A DNA stretch of 64,000 bases from Oceanicola sp. (GTDB lineage: Bacteria; Pseudomonadota; Alphaproteobacteria; Rhodobacterales; Rhodobacteraceae). Each line of letters starts with the position of its first letter. Positions within the stretch are counted from its first letter, which is position 1. The DNA is taken from positions 1,280,011-1,344,010 of the forward strand of contig CP051231.1 in assembly GCA_017792405.1 (NCBI GenBank), given 5' to 3'. Shown piece by piece: positions 11,080 to 18,711 of the stretch. Both the position numbers and the translations under genes were made by a program. Under the pieces are notes generated by a model. That model did no database searches and was not told the origin of the DNA. It worked only from the letters and a program-made list of their open reading frames with translations.

Positions 11080-11407
11080 TGATAGAAAGGAAAGTGCAGG
11101 CTTCTGTTGCCAGGTGCCTGCGAACCCCGCCTTACCTGGCTAGAGGCAAGGACTTAAGATTTCGATCTTTCGCGCTGCTTAAGCAGCGAGAGCGACCGGA
11201 GCACGATTGTCGTTGGCAATTATGCTTAACGGACCGATATCGGTGGTACCTCACCGAGACAAAGCAAACCCCTTTAGACGTTCGTCGATCCTGTTTCGGC
11301 CCCATGATCCCCCAACGAGAGAGTTTTGGTGGAGCCGCCGGGTACCGCCCCCGGGTCCGATCCGCTTATTACGAGCGCGTTTATGTCCATAGTCCCGTTG
11401 CCGGAAC
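11080..11407 (-). ncRNA. ssrA: tmRNA, circularly permuted two-piece form
   Basis: Transfer-messenger RNA that rescues stalled ribosomes and tags the nascent peptide. The acceptor piece (about 11407-11327) comes first and ends in CGGCTCC-ACCA at 11337-11327. After a 23-base segment that would be removed, the coding piece begins at 11303 with GGGGCCGAAACAGGATCGAC, matching the usual tmRNA 5' end. Its GGGGCCG pairs with CGGCTCC to form the acceptor stem. The tag frame runs 11217 to 11179 and encodes ANDNRAPVALAA then TAA. An H-type pseudoknot follows: GCCAGGT with ACCTGGC, and GCAGGC with GCCTGC (to 11096). The 5' and 3' limits are estimates. The permuted order is the alphaproteobacterial form. 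Confidence 0.93.
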
Positions 11408-11413
11408 GCTCCA

Positions 11414-11442
11414 GATATAGGCCCGGGGGGCGGGCATTTCAA
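11414..11442 (-). promoter_or_regulatory. Promoter of ssrA
   Basis: On the minus strand, TTGAAA (11442-11437) is followed after exactly 17 bases by TATATC (11419-11414). This is a good sigma-70 type pair whose predicted start near 11407 matches the beginning of the tmRNA acceptor piece. Strong consensus is expected for a stable RNA gene. Confidence 0.7.
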
Positions 11443-11521
11443 GGCGCTTTGCGGATCGCGCGGCTGCGGGTAAGGTCGGGGCATTGTCAATTTGATCCAA
11501 GTTTTTCAGGGGAGTTACGAG

Positions 11522-12163
11522 ATGAAAAACCCTTTTGTTCTCAGCGCTTTCGCGGCCGTTCTTGCCGCGCCTGCCTGGGCAGAGAGCGAGGCGCCGGGCT
11601 GTTCGGACTATAGCGAGGACAAGGCGGCGTGGAGTTGCTTTTGCGCGGCCGATGCGCCCACAGGTTCGGTCTGGGGTTCGGGGCCTTACACAGCTGACAG
11701 CAACGTCTGCGCCGCGGCGCGCCACGCGGGGGTGATCGGGCCGGAGGGCGGCATGGTTGCGCTGGAAACGGTCGATGGGCAGGCGAGCTACAGCGGCTCG
11801 GAGGCCAACGGGGTGGTGACGCGCGATTGGGGCAGCTTTGGCAAATCCATCGCGTTCCCGCCGCCCGCCGCCAGCTCGGACCTTGCGCAGTGCGGGCGTT
11901 TTCCGAGCGGCACGGAGAGCCATGCCTGCTTCTGCCCGGCAGATGCCAGCAAGCAGCGCGATGTCTGGGGCTCGGGGCCCTACACCGGCGACAGCGACAT
12001 CTGCGCGGCAGCCTTCCATGCGGGGGCGATCGAGGCCGGAGGGGGCGAGGTGAGCGTGCTGCGGGTGCCGGGGCTGAAGGCCTACAGCGCCAGCGAGGCC
12101 GGCGGCGTGGCCACGGGCGACTGGGGCGGATACGACTTTTCGATCGTCTTCAACCGCAACTGA
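11522..12163 (+). CDS. Secreted protein with two tandem LCCL domains
   Basis: A 213-residue protein with a cleavable signal peptide (residues 1-20, ending APAWA-E). Two LCCL-type repeats of about 95 residues follow. Each has paired cysteines (CFC), the hallmark VWGSGPYT(A/G)DS and a CAAA-HAG motif, then a YS-SEA-GV segment. LCCL modules occur in secreted adhesive or matrix proteins and in some bacterial exported proteins; their ligand is generally unknown. The ATG at 11522 with GGGGAG upstream is chosen over a 10-codon upstream extension because it opens the signal peptide. mbfA follows 54 bases later. Confidence 0.85.
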   Translation: MKNPFVLSAFAAVLAAPAWAESEAPGCSDYSEDKAAWSCFCAADAPTGSVWGSGPYTADSNVCAAARHAGVIGPEGGMVALETVDGQASYSGSEANGVVTRDWGSFGKSIAFPPPAASSDLAQCGRFPSGTESHACFCPADASKQRDVWGSGPYTGDSDICAAAFHAGAIEAGGGEVSVLRVPGLKAYSASEAGGVATGDWGGYDFSIVFNRN

Positions 12164-12178
12164 CCCCGCGACATTCTG

Positions 12179-12205
12179 GCCCCTGACGGAAGCACCGTCG
12201 GGGGC
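12179..12205 (+). promoter_or_regulatory. Strong hairpin overlapping the mbfA ribosome-binding site
   Basis: An 11-bp stem (GCCCCTGACGG with CCGTCGGGGGC, one G-U pair) closes a 5-base loop, ending 12 bases before the mbfA ATG. There is no T-run, so it is a poor terminator. The only purine-rich tract before the start codon (CGGGGG) lies in its 3' arm. It may end the LCCL transcript or hide the mbfA ribosome-binding site. Confidence 0.55.
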
Positions 12206-12217
12206 TAGATTTGCGCC

Positions 12218-13195
12218 ATGCTCAGTTATTTCTCCTCTCGCAAGCGTTTCTCGGACCTGACCGAGCAGGAGGTGCTGGCGCTCGCGATCTCCTCGGAGGA
12301 GGACGATGCACGGATTTACCGGGGCTTTGCCGAGCGGCTGCGCGCCGAGTTTCCGGGCACGGCGCAGATGTTCGAGGAGATGGCGCGGGAGGAAGACGGC
12401 CACCGGCGCAGGCTCATCGAGCGGCATCAGGCGCGGTTCGGCGAGGTGATCCCGCTGATCCGGCGCGAGCATGTGAGCGGCTATTACGCCCGCCGTCCGG
12501 TGTGGCTGGCCGAGAACCTGCCGCTGGAGAAGATGCGCGCGCTGGCCTTCGACATGGAGCGGCAGGCCGAAGCCTTCTACCGCGCGGCGGCGGCCCGGAC
12601 CAAAGACGCTGAAACGCGCAAGTTGCTGGGCGATCTGGCCGCCGCCGAGGCGGGCCATGAGAAGAAGGCCGAGGCGCTGGAGGCGCGGCATCTGGACGGC
12701 GAGACGCGGGCGCAGGAGGACCAATCGGCCCATCGGCAGTTTGTGCTGACATGGGTGCAGCCGGGCCTTGCGGGGCTGATGGATGGCTCGGTGAGCACGC
12801 TGGCGCCGATCTTTGCCACTGCCTTCGCCACGCAGAACCCGTGGACGACCTTTCTGGTTGGCCTTGCGGCCTCGGTCGGTGCGGGTATCTCGATGGGGTT
12901 CACCGAAGCGGCCAGCGACGATGGCCAGCTCTCGGGGCGCGGCGCGCCGTGGAAGCGCGGCGTCGCCTCTGGTGTGATGACGACGCTGGGTGGGCTGGGC
13001 CACGCGCTGCCCTATCTGATCCCGCATTTCTGGACGGCGACGGTGATCGCGCTGATCGTCGTCTTCGTCGAACTCTGGGCGATTGCCTGGATCCAGAACC
13101 GCTACATGGAAACCCCGTTTTTCCGGGCCGCCTTGCAGGTGGTGCTGGGCGGCGCGCTGGTGCTGGGGGCGGGGATATTGATCGGCGGCGGGTAG
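12218..13195 (+). CDS. mbfA: Membrane-bound ferritin / iron exporter MbfA
   Basis: A 325-residue fusion of an N-terminal ferritin/rubrerythrin-like helical bundle (about 15-160, with carboxylate and His iron ligands in SSEEDDARIY, EEMAREEDGHRRRL and EAGHEKKAE) to a C-terminal VIT/CCC1-type membrane domain. The latter (170-325) has about five hydrophobic helices and a typical PGLAGLMDGSVSTLAPIF start. MbfA exports iron and protects against peroxide stress in alphaproteobacteria, normally repressed by Irr. No obvious Irr box was seen. The start is placed at 12218, where the family N-terminus begins. Confidence 0.9.
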   Translation: MLSYFSSRKRFSDLTEQEVLALAISSEEDDARIYRGFAERLRAEFPGTAQMFEEMAREEDGHRRRLIERHQARFGEVIPLIRREHVSGYYARRPVWLAENLPLEKMRALAFDMERQAEAFYRAAAARTKDAETRKLLGDLAAAEAGHEKKAEALEARHLDGETRAQEDQSAHRQFVLTWVQPGLAGLMDGSVSTLAPIFATAFATQNPWTTFLVGLAASVGAGISMGFTEAASDDGQLSGRGAPWKRGVASGVMTTLGGLGHALPYLIPHFWTATVIALIVVFVELWAIAWIQNRYMETPFFRAALQVVLGGALVLGAGILIGGG

Positions 13196-13209
13196 AAGGC
13201 CCCTCGCGC

Positions 13210-13827
13210 CTACTCGTCCGGGTCGATCAGGCCGAGGCCGCGCAGGTAGATGCCGATGCCGGATTCCAGCAGGTCCTCGGGCGGGAAGGGCGCGCGGGTG
13301 CCGGGGCTGCCGCGGGCGAAAAGCTCCACCACGCCATGCGACATGGCCCAGATGTGGGCGGAGAACATCGCGGCGGGCGGGCGCTTTTCGGGCGGGAGCC
13401 GGTTGGCCAGCCCGGCGGCGGCGCGCTCCAGAACGGCCTGTGCGCGGGCGGCGCCGCGGGCGAGGTCGGGATCGCGGGCGAGCGAGAGGCCGGCCTCGAA
13501 CATCGCCTGATAGTGGCCGGGGAACTTTCGGGCGAAGGCGAGGTAGGCGCGGCCCGTGGCCTCGAAGCTGGCGATGGCGGAGGGCTGGCCCTCGTCATAG
13601 GCGTGTTCCATCACGTCGCCGAAGATCGCGTAGCCCTGCTTGGCCACCTCGGCCAGAAGGTCTTCGCGCCCCTCGAAATGGCGGTAGACGGCCGCCGGGG
13701 TGACGCCCGCGTCTTTTGCCGCCTCGGAGAGGGTGAAGCCCTGCGGCCCCTTCTCCTCGATCAGCCGGATCGCTGCCTCCACCAGAGCCTGCCGGAGATT
13801 GCCGTGATGGTAACCGCGCCGGGGCAT
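13210..13827 (-). CDS. TetR family regulator, WHG-type C-terminal domain
   Basis: A 205-residue repressor with an N-terminal helix-turn-helix: AIRLIEEKGPQGFTLSEAAK, then DAGVTPAAVYRHFEGREDLL at residues about 40-59. The C-terminal ligand-binding domain resembles the TetR_C_33/WHG group. Its ATG overlaps the ppk2 stop (ATGA), so it is the distal gene of a ppk2-tetR unit. It may autoregulate that unit, but no operator was identified. The effector is unknown. Confidence 0.85.
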   Translation of the reverse strand: MPRRGYHHGNLRQALVEAAIRLIEEKGPQGFTLSEAAKDAGVTPAAVYRHFEGREDLLAEVAKQGYAIFGDVMEHAYDEGQPSAIASFEATGRAYLAFARKFPGHYQAMFEAGLSLARDPDLARGAARAQAVLERAAAGLANRLPPEKRPPAAMFSAHIWAMSHGVVELFARGSPGTRAPFPPEDLLESGIGIYLRGLGLIDPDE

Positions 13828-14696
13828 CAGGCCGACCAGATCTCCGGGCCGCCGCAGATCTTAGGATCGGGCGTTTTGACCACGGCCTCATCCTTGCCGG
13901 TGTAGTCCAGCCGGGAGAGCACGGCGCGGATGGCGGCGATGCGGGCGCGGCGCTTGTCGTCGGAGCGGATCACCGTCCACGGGTTGCGGGCGGTGTGGCT
14001 CATGGCGAAGGTCTCGCGAATGGCGGCGGAGTAGTCCTCCCACTTTTTCAGGCCTTCCACGTCGATCCACGACAGCTTCCACTGTTTCAGCGGGTCGCTC
14101 TCGCGGTCCAGAAAGCGCGAGAGTTGCTCGGCGCGGCCCACGTTGAGCCAGATCTTGAACAGGTGGATGCCGTCCTCGCTCACCATCTGCTCGAAGCCGG
14201 GCAGCTGGTTGAAGAAGTGCCGCCGCTGGGTGTCGGTGCAGAAGCCGAAGACCTTTTCGACCACGCCGCGATTGTACCAGCTGCGGTCGAACATGGTGAA
14301 CTCGCCGCCTGCGGGCAGTTGCCGGACGTAGCGCTGGAAGTACCACTCGCTGGCTTCCTTGTCGGTCGGCTTGGAAAGCGCGACGACGCGGGCGGAGCGG
14401 GGGTTGAGGTTTTCGCGGAAGCGCTTGATCGTGCCGCCTTTTCCGGCGGCATCGCGGCCCTCGAAAACCACGGCCACGCGGGCGCCGGTTTCCTTGACCC
14501 ATGCGAGCATCTTCACCAGCTCGACCTGAAGCGCCTCCAGCGTGGCTTCATACTCTTTCTTGTCCATCCGCTTGTCGTAGGGATAGGCCTCGAGGATGGT
14601 CTTGCCCTTGGCCGATTTCACCGCCTCCCGCACGTCTTCGGGGGCTTCGTCGGTGAAGAATTTCGAGATTGCGCCGTCGAAGGGAAGGTTGGTCAT
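13827..14696 (-). CDS. ppk2: Polyphosphate kinase 2
   Basis: A 289-residue single-domain PPK2 that transfers phosphate between polyphosphate and nucleotides. Walker [11 protein letters not shown] is at residues 79-88, and the lid/Walker B region with [14 protein letters not shown] at 136-149 is diagnostic. The start at 14696 gives the conventional length; codons further upstream add a low-complexity extension unlike the family. Class I (using nucleoside diphosphates) is likely from size and lid sequence but not certain. Its stop overlaps the TetR gene start. Confidence 0.93.
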   Translation of the reverse strand: MTNLPFDGAISKFFTDEAPEDVREAVKSAKGKTILEAYPYDKRMDKKEYEATLEALQVELVKMLAWVKETGARVAVVFEGRDAAGKGGTIKRFRENLNPRSARVVALSKPTDKEASEWYFQRYVRQLPAGGEFTMFDRSWYNRGVVEKVFGFCTDTQRRHFFNQLPGFEQMVSEDGIHLFKIWLNVGRAEQLSRFLDRESDPLKQWKLSWIDVEGLKKWEDYSAAIRETFAMSHTARNPWTVIRSDDKRRARIAAIRAVLSRLDYTGKDEAVVKTPDPKICGGPEIWSA

Positions 14697-14748
14697 GGGG
14701 CGGTCCAAGCGGTTGAAAAGGCTTGGGCAGTATGGGCGCGCGGGGCGC

Positions 14749-15696
14749 TCAGCGCAATCCGGCGCGGGCGGCGGCGCGGTCGATGGCGGCGAGTGTTGCC
14801 TGCGGGTTGGCATGATGCGGCATGTGGCCGACGCCGGGTAGGGCGGTGACGCGGGCGCCGGGGATGAGCGTGGCCATCGGGCGAGCGTGAATGTCGATCC
14901 CGACGGTGGTGTCGGCGGTGCCGTGGATGATCTCGACCGGGATGCGCAGGGAGCGGTAGCGGGGCGAGAGTTGTTGCAGCGCGGCTTTCAGCCTCAGCAC
15001 CTGCTGGCCGTTGTTGCGCAGGGAGGAGGCGCGCACGGTGAGAGGCGCGCCGACATGCTCGAGGTAGCCGCGGGGCGGGCGCTGGGGTTTGAAGATATCG
15101 GCCAGCGCGCTCTCGATCCGGCTCTCCGAGGCCAGCGCGGAGATCACCGGCACGGCAAAGGTGCGGCCTGCGGGGGAGCCGGTGAGGGAGTAGAAGCCAT
15201 CGAGCGGGCCTTCCCAGGGCATGGTAGCCCCCGCGAGCGAGACCACGGCGGCCACGCGCTCGGGGTGTTCGACGGCCCAAGCCATTGCCACCGCGCCGCC
15301 GTAGCTGTGGCCGACGACCACCGCGCGGCGCACCCCGAGCTTGGCGGCCAGCGCATCGAGGATGGCGGCCTGTTGCTGGGGCGTGCCGCCGCCCGCGATG
15401 GCTTCGGAGTGGCCGAGGCCAGGACGATCGACAGCGATGACGCGGTATCGCCCCTTCAACTCATCGACCATGCGGAAGGTGAAATCGCGCAGGTTGCCGC
15501 CCGCGCCGTGGATCAGGATCACCGCAGGCCCTTGCCCGGCCTCGACGTAATGTACCCGCTTGCCTGCGACCTCCACCACCGGCCCAACGGGCGGGTAGGC
15601 GGCCTCGGCGGAGCGCCTCTGGCTGGCGGAGCAGCCCGCCAGAATGGCCACGAGGGCGGCGACGCCTGCGAGGGTCAGCAGCATTTTGGGGAGCAT
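14749..15696 (-). CDS. Alpha/beta-hydrolase lipoprotein
   Basis: A 315-residue protein with a lipoprotein signal ([20 protein letters not shown] then G-C22) and an alpha/beta-hydrolase fold. The nucleophile elbow GHSYGG (Ser131) is at residues 129-134, the oxyanion-loop [10 protein letters not shown] at 63-72, and the catalytic His is in GVGHMPHHA near residue 290. The presumed acid is Asp in [10 protein letters not shown]. The lipobox places it in the envelope. The start at 15696 has GAGGGCG seven bases upstream. The substrate is unknown. Confidence 0.85.
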   Translation of the reverse strand: MLPKMLLTLAGVAALVAILAGCSASQRRSAEAAYPPVGPVVEVAGKRVHYVEAGQGPAVILIHGAGGNLRDFTFRMVDELKGRYRVIAVDRPGLGHSEAIAGGGTPQQQAAILDALAAKLGVRRAVVVGHSYGGAVAMAWAVEHPERVAAVVSLAGATMPWEGPLDGFYSLTGSPAGRTFAVPVISALASESRIESALADIFKPQRPPRGYLEHVGAPLTVRASSLRNNGQQVLRLKAALQQLSPRYRSLRIPVEIIHGTADTTVGIDIHARPMATLIPGARVTALPGVGHMPHHANPQATLAAIDRAAARAGLR

Positions 15697-15792
15697 TCTT
15701 TTTCGCCCTCGGTTGCGGTCCTGGTGCAAAGGATACGCGGGCCGAGGGCGGATGGTTTCAGAAAACCTTGAAAAATCACTGGAAAGCGCGGG

Positions 15793-16719
15793 CTAGCCGG
15801 TGGTGCCGATCTTCTCGAGTTCGAAGGGCGTGGACTGGTAAATCTCGTTGATCCAGTTGCCGTAGAGCAGGTGGGCGTGGCTGCGCCAGCGGTTCAGTGG
15901 CTGCCGCGCGGGGTCATCCTCGGGGTAGTAGTTGACCGGCACGTTGATCGGCGTGCCGGCGGCAACGTCGCGGTCATACTCCTCTTTCAGGGTGCCACTG
16001 TCGTATTCGAAGTGGTTGAAAATGTAGAGCGCGCGATGGGCCGGATCCTCGACAAGGCAGGGGCCAGCCTCGTTGGACCCGATGAGGATGTTCAGGCCGG
16101 CGGCCTCGACCTCGGCCGACTTCATCTCGGTCCAGCGACTGACCGGGATCAGCACGTCATCGGAGAAGCCGCGCAGGTAGGGCGAGGCGGGGGCGAGATT
16201 GGCGTGGCGCAGGCAGCCGAAGAGCTTGTGATCGAGCAGGTGCTTGGGCACGCCGTGGAAGTGGTTGATCATCGCCATGCCGCCCCAGCAGACGCCGAAG
16301 GTGGAATGCACGTGGGTCTGGGTCCAGTCCATCACGCGTTTCAGCTCGTCCCAGTATGTCACCTCCTCGAAGGGGAGGTGCTCGATCGGGGCGCCGGTGA
16401 TGATGAGGCCATCGAGCTTTTCGCCCGAGGCCTCGACCTCGGAGAAGGGCCGGTAGAAGTTTTCCATGTGCTCGGCGGCGGTGTTCTTGGTTTCGTGCTC
16501 GCTCATCCGGATCAGTTGGAAGTCGATCTGGAGGGGCGTCGCGCCGATGAGCCGGGCGAACTGGGTCTCGGTCTGGATCTTCTTTGGCATCAGGTTGAGC
16601 AGCCCGATGCGGATGGGCCGGATGTCCTGACTGTGCGCGCGGCCCTCGCCCATGACCATCACGCCCTCGCGCTCGAGCACGGCGTAGGCGGGGAGGTCGG
16701 AGGGCAGGGTGATGGGCAT
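15793..16719 (-). CDS. metA: Homoserine O-acyltransferase, probably acetyl-CoA-using
   Basis: A 308-residue MetA-family enzyme catalysing the first committed step of methionine synthesis from homoserine. The catalytic cysteine is C144 in FGVCWGG, and the histidine and ELDHxx region match ([18 protein letters not shown]). The residue that sets acyl specificity in characterised members (Glu for acetyl, Gly for succinyl) is Glu113 here, in [13 protein letters not shown]. By that rule it is an O-acetyltransferase, despite the name usually given to the family. It follows a P-loop ATPase gene by 33 bases, leaving no room for a metA riboswitch. Confidence 0.9.
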   Translation of the reverse strand: MPITLPSDLPAYAVLEREGVMVMGEGRAHSQDIRPIRIGLLNLMPKKIQTETQFARLIGATPLQIDFQLIRMSEHETKNTAAEHMENFYRPFSEVEASGEKLDGLIITGAPIEHLPFEEVTYWDELKRVMDWTQTHVHSTFGVCWGGMAMINHFHGVPKHLLDHKLFGCLRHANLAPASPYLRGFSDDVLIPVSRWTEMKSAEVEAAGLNILIGSNEAGPCLVEDPAHRALYIFNHFEYDSGTLKEEYDRDVAAGTPINVPVNYYPEDDPARQPLNRWRSHAHLLYGNWINEIYQSTPFELEKIGTTG

Positions 16720-16752
16720 TGCGCTGTCTTTCAGGGTTGCGGAGATGCGGAT

Positions 16753-17625
16753 TTAGGTCGGCTGGGGCTTGCGCTCAAGGGCGTGGGCGATCAGTTGGTT
16801 GAAGGCCTCTTCGCTGTTCACGGCCTTGGCCTCGTCGGCGGTGATGCTCACGCCCCAGTTCCGCGCCATCGCCTCGTAGAGCGGCTGGCGGTGGGCAAGG
16901 GCTTTGGAATAGGTGAAACGGATGAAGGCATCCGGGTCAACATCGGCCTCGGAGATGTTGTTTTCGCTTAGATATTCGGCCCAGACGCGGGCCAGAAAAT
17001 CGGGGCGGTAGCTCATGGGTTTGGGGGCCTTGTCGAAGCGGCGGATCAGCTCGGCGGTGTGCGCCTCGCTGCCCTCGATCCAGACCATGAGGCACTGGCG
17101 GCTGAGTTCGGTCAGCAGCGGATCGGCCATATCCTCCGGGCCCACCCATTCGCAGATCGAGCCGCCGGTGTCGCAGATGAAATGCGGGTAGCCGTAGAGT
17201 GCCTCTGCCCGTTCGATGAAATAGCCGGTGTCCATCAGCGCCCGCTCCTCGGCCTCGCGAAACTGGGCCTGGCGGCGGGTGTATTCGGTCATCTCCATGC
17301 CGCCCTTCTCGGGGCTTCCGGGCTTGCCGAGGTATGTGGAGACGGGGCTGAGGTTGTGGAAGGTGATGTTGGAGCCGATGTAGATAGAATCCGTCATCAG
17401 CAGCTCGCGCAGGAACGGCACCTTCATTGCCTCGCGCTTGGCGTTGTCGGCGATCCGCTCGCCCATGTAGCGGGTGCCGATGCGGTAATCGATGGAGTAG
17501 TGGAACCATGCGCCGCTGTCGCGCAGCAACTGGCTCAGGTGGGTCTTGCCCAGCCCGGACATGCCGAAGAGCAGCACGCGCTTTTGCGCGGCGGCGGTCC
17601 AGTCTGCTGCGGTATCGTAGATCAT
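16753..17625 (-). CDS. P-loop ATPase of unknown function
   Basis: A 290-residue protein with a Walker A motif GMSGLGKTHLS at residues 21-31. The rest resembles a conserved nucleoside-kinase-like ATPase of Rhodobacteraceae, including the FHYSIDYRIGTRYMGERI and FICDTGGSICEWV segments. There is no signal or membrane segment. The ATG at 17625 replaces a longer upstream reading that runs through the neighbouring gene. It lies just before metA on the same strand with a 33-base gap, so the two may be cotranscribed, but nothing links it to methionine by function. The reaction is unknown. Confidence 0.75.
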   Translation of the reverse strand: MIYDTAADWTAAAQKRVLLFGMSGLGKTHLSQLLRDSGAWFHYSIDYRIGTRYMGERIADNAKREAMKVPFLRELLMTDSIYIGSNITFHNLSPVSTYLGKPGSPEKGGMEMTEYTRRQAQFREAEERALMDTGYFIERAEALYGYPHFICDTGGSICEWVGPEDMADPLLTELSRQCLMVWIEGSEAHTAELIRRFDKAPKPMSYRPDFLARVWAEYLSENNISEADVDPDAFIRFTYSKALAHRQPLYEAMARNWGVSITADEAKAVNSEEAFNQLIAHALERKPQPT

Positions 17626-17684
17626 GGGTGTCCCTCGTCGTTGCCGGGAGGGGTAGCGCGGGGGGCGGGAACGGTCCAGTGGTT

Positions 17685-18599
17685 TCAGGCGGGGCGCGGG
17701 CGCAGGCGGCGCCACAGTCGCCCGTCGAGCACGATGAGGCCGAGCGCCAGAAGGGCGAAGCCGGCGTAGGCGCGGGGGTGGAGGGCCTCGTTCAGCACCA
17801 GCGCCCCGAGACCGATGGCGACCGGCGGAATCAGCAGGGTGACCAGCAGCAGATTGCCCGCCCCGGCCATGCCGAGCACGCGGTAGTAGAGCAGGTAGGC
17901 GCAGGCGGTGGCGATGAGCGCGTAGTAGGCGATGGCGGCGGTGCCGTGGACCGTGGAGGGCAGGTCCATGTTGCCTTCGAGCAGCAGCGTGAGCGGGATG
18001 AGCATGAGGGTGGAGCAGGAGAGCATGCCTGCGGCGGCCACGGTGGGAGAGAGGCCCTTGAGGCGCACGCGGGCCCATGCGCCGGCCAGCGCGTAGCACA
18101 GTGTGCCTGCCAGAACGGCGAGTTGCGCGAGGGAGCGGAGCGAGAAGCCTTGCAGCACGGCAGGCCCCACGGTGACGGCCACGCCCGCGAACCCGAGGCA
18201 GACGCCGGTCAGGCGGCGCGCGGTGAGGCGCTCATCGGCAAAGACGAGGGCCGCCACCAGCACCCCGGCGACGGCGGTGAAGGCGTTGAGGATCGAGGTG
18301 AGACCGCTTTCGATCGTCAGCTGGCCCCAGGCCATGAGGGTGAAGGGCAGCACGTTGTTCAGCAGGCCCATCACCGCGAAGCTGCCCCAGAGGGCCGCGC
18401 CGCGTGGCAGCGCTTCGCCGCGCATCCAGACCAGCGCCCAGAGAACCAGAGCGGCCCAGCCGACCCGGTGGCAGACCGAGGAGAGCACGCTCACCTCGTC
18501 CAGTGCCACCCGGATCGACAGGAAGGAGGCGCCCCAGATCAGCCCGAGCAGCAGCAGCTCGGCCCAGGCGCGGGCGGGAATGTCGGTGGATTGGCTCAT
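17685..18599 (-). CDS. EamA/DMT-family transporter
   Basis: A 304-residue inner-membrane protein with ten hydrophobic helices arranged as two EamA repeats (about 10-145 and 155-290). The first begins LLLGLIWGASFLSIRVAL. The family exports amino acids, nucleosides or other metabolites; the substrate cannot be assigned. It starts at the ATG 18599 and lies between a FadL-type porin gene and the P-loop ATPase gene. A second, different DMT transporter is encoded near 20 kb. Confidence 0.85.
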   Translation of the reverse strand: MSQSTDIPARAWAELLLLGLIWGASFLSIRVALDEVSVLSSVCHRVGWAALVLWALVWMRGEALPRGAALWGSFAVMGLLNNVLPFTLMAWGQLTIESGLTSILNAFTAVAGVLVAALVFADERLTARRLTGVCLGFAGVAVTVGPAVLQGFSLRSLAQLAVLAGTLCYALAGAWARVRLKGLSPTVAAAGMLSCSTLMLIPLTLLLEGNMDLPSTVHGTAAIAYYALIATACAYLLYYRVLGMAGAGNLLLVTLLIPPVAIGLGALVLNEALHPRAYAGFALLALGLIVLDGRLWRRLRPRPA

Positions 18600-18653
18600 G
18601 GGCCGGGTTTAGCGGCGGGCCGGGGGCGGGGCGACCCGGAAGTTGCGGCAAGC

Positions 18654-18684
18654 AAAAGGCCCCGAGCGGGATGCACGGGGCCTT
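18654..18684 (-). terminator. Rho-independent terminator after the FadL-type gene
   Basis: On the minus strand a 9-bp stem AAGGCCCCG / CGGGGCCTT encloses an 11-base loop and is followed by a short T-rich stretch (TTGCTT). It lies 28 bases after the outer-membrane transporter stop and is well placed to end that transcript. Confidence 0.75.
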
Positions 18685-18711
18685 GAATGAGATAGCTTCT
18701 TCCGATTGAGA

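Noticed and set aside
11094..11420. Plus- and minus-strand ORFs of about 80-110 codons around 11.1-11.5 kb
   Set aside because: They overlap the tmRNA gene. The DNA is explained by tmRNA secondary structure and the tag reading frame.
16720..16752. A SAM riboswitch in front of metA
   Set aside because: Only 33 bases separate metA from the upstream ATPase gene, too few for a riboswitch, and no matching pseudoknot is seen.
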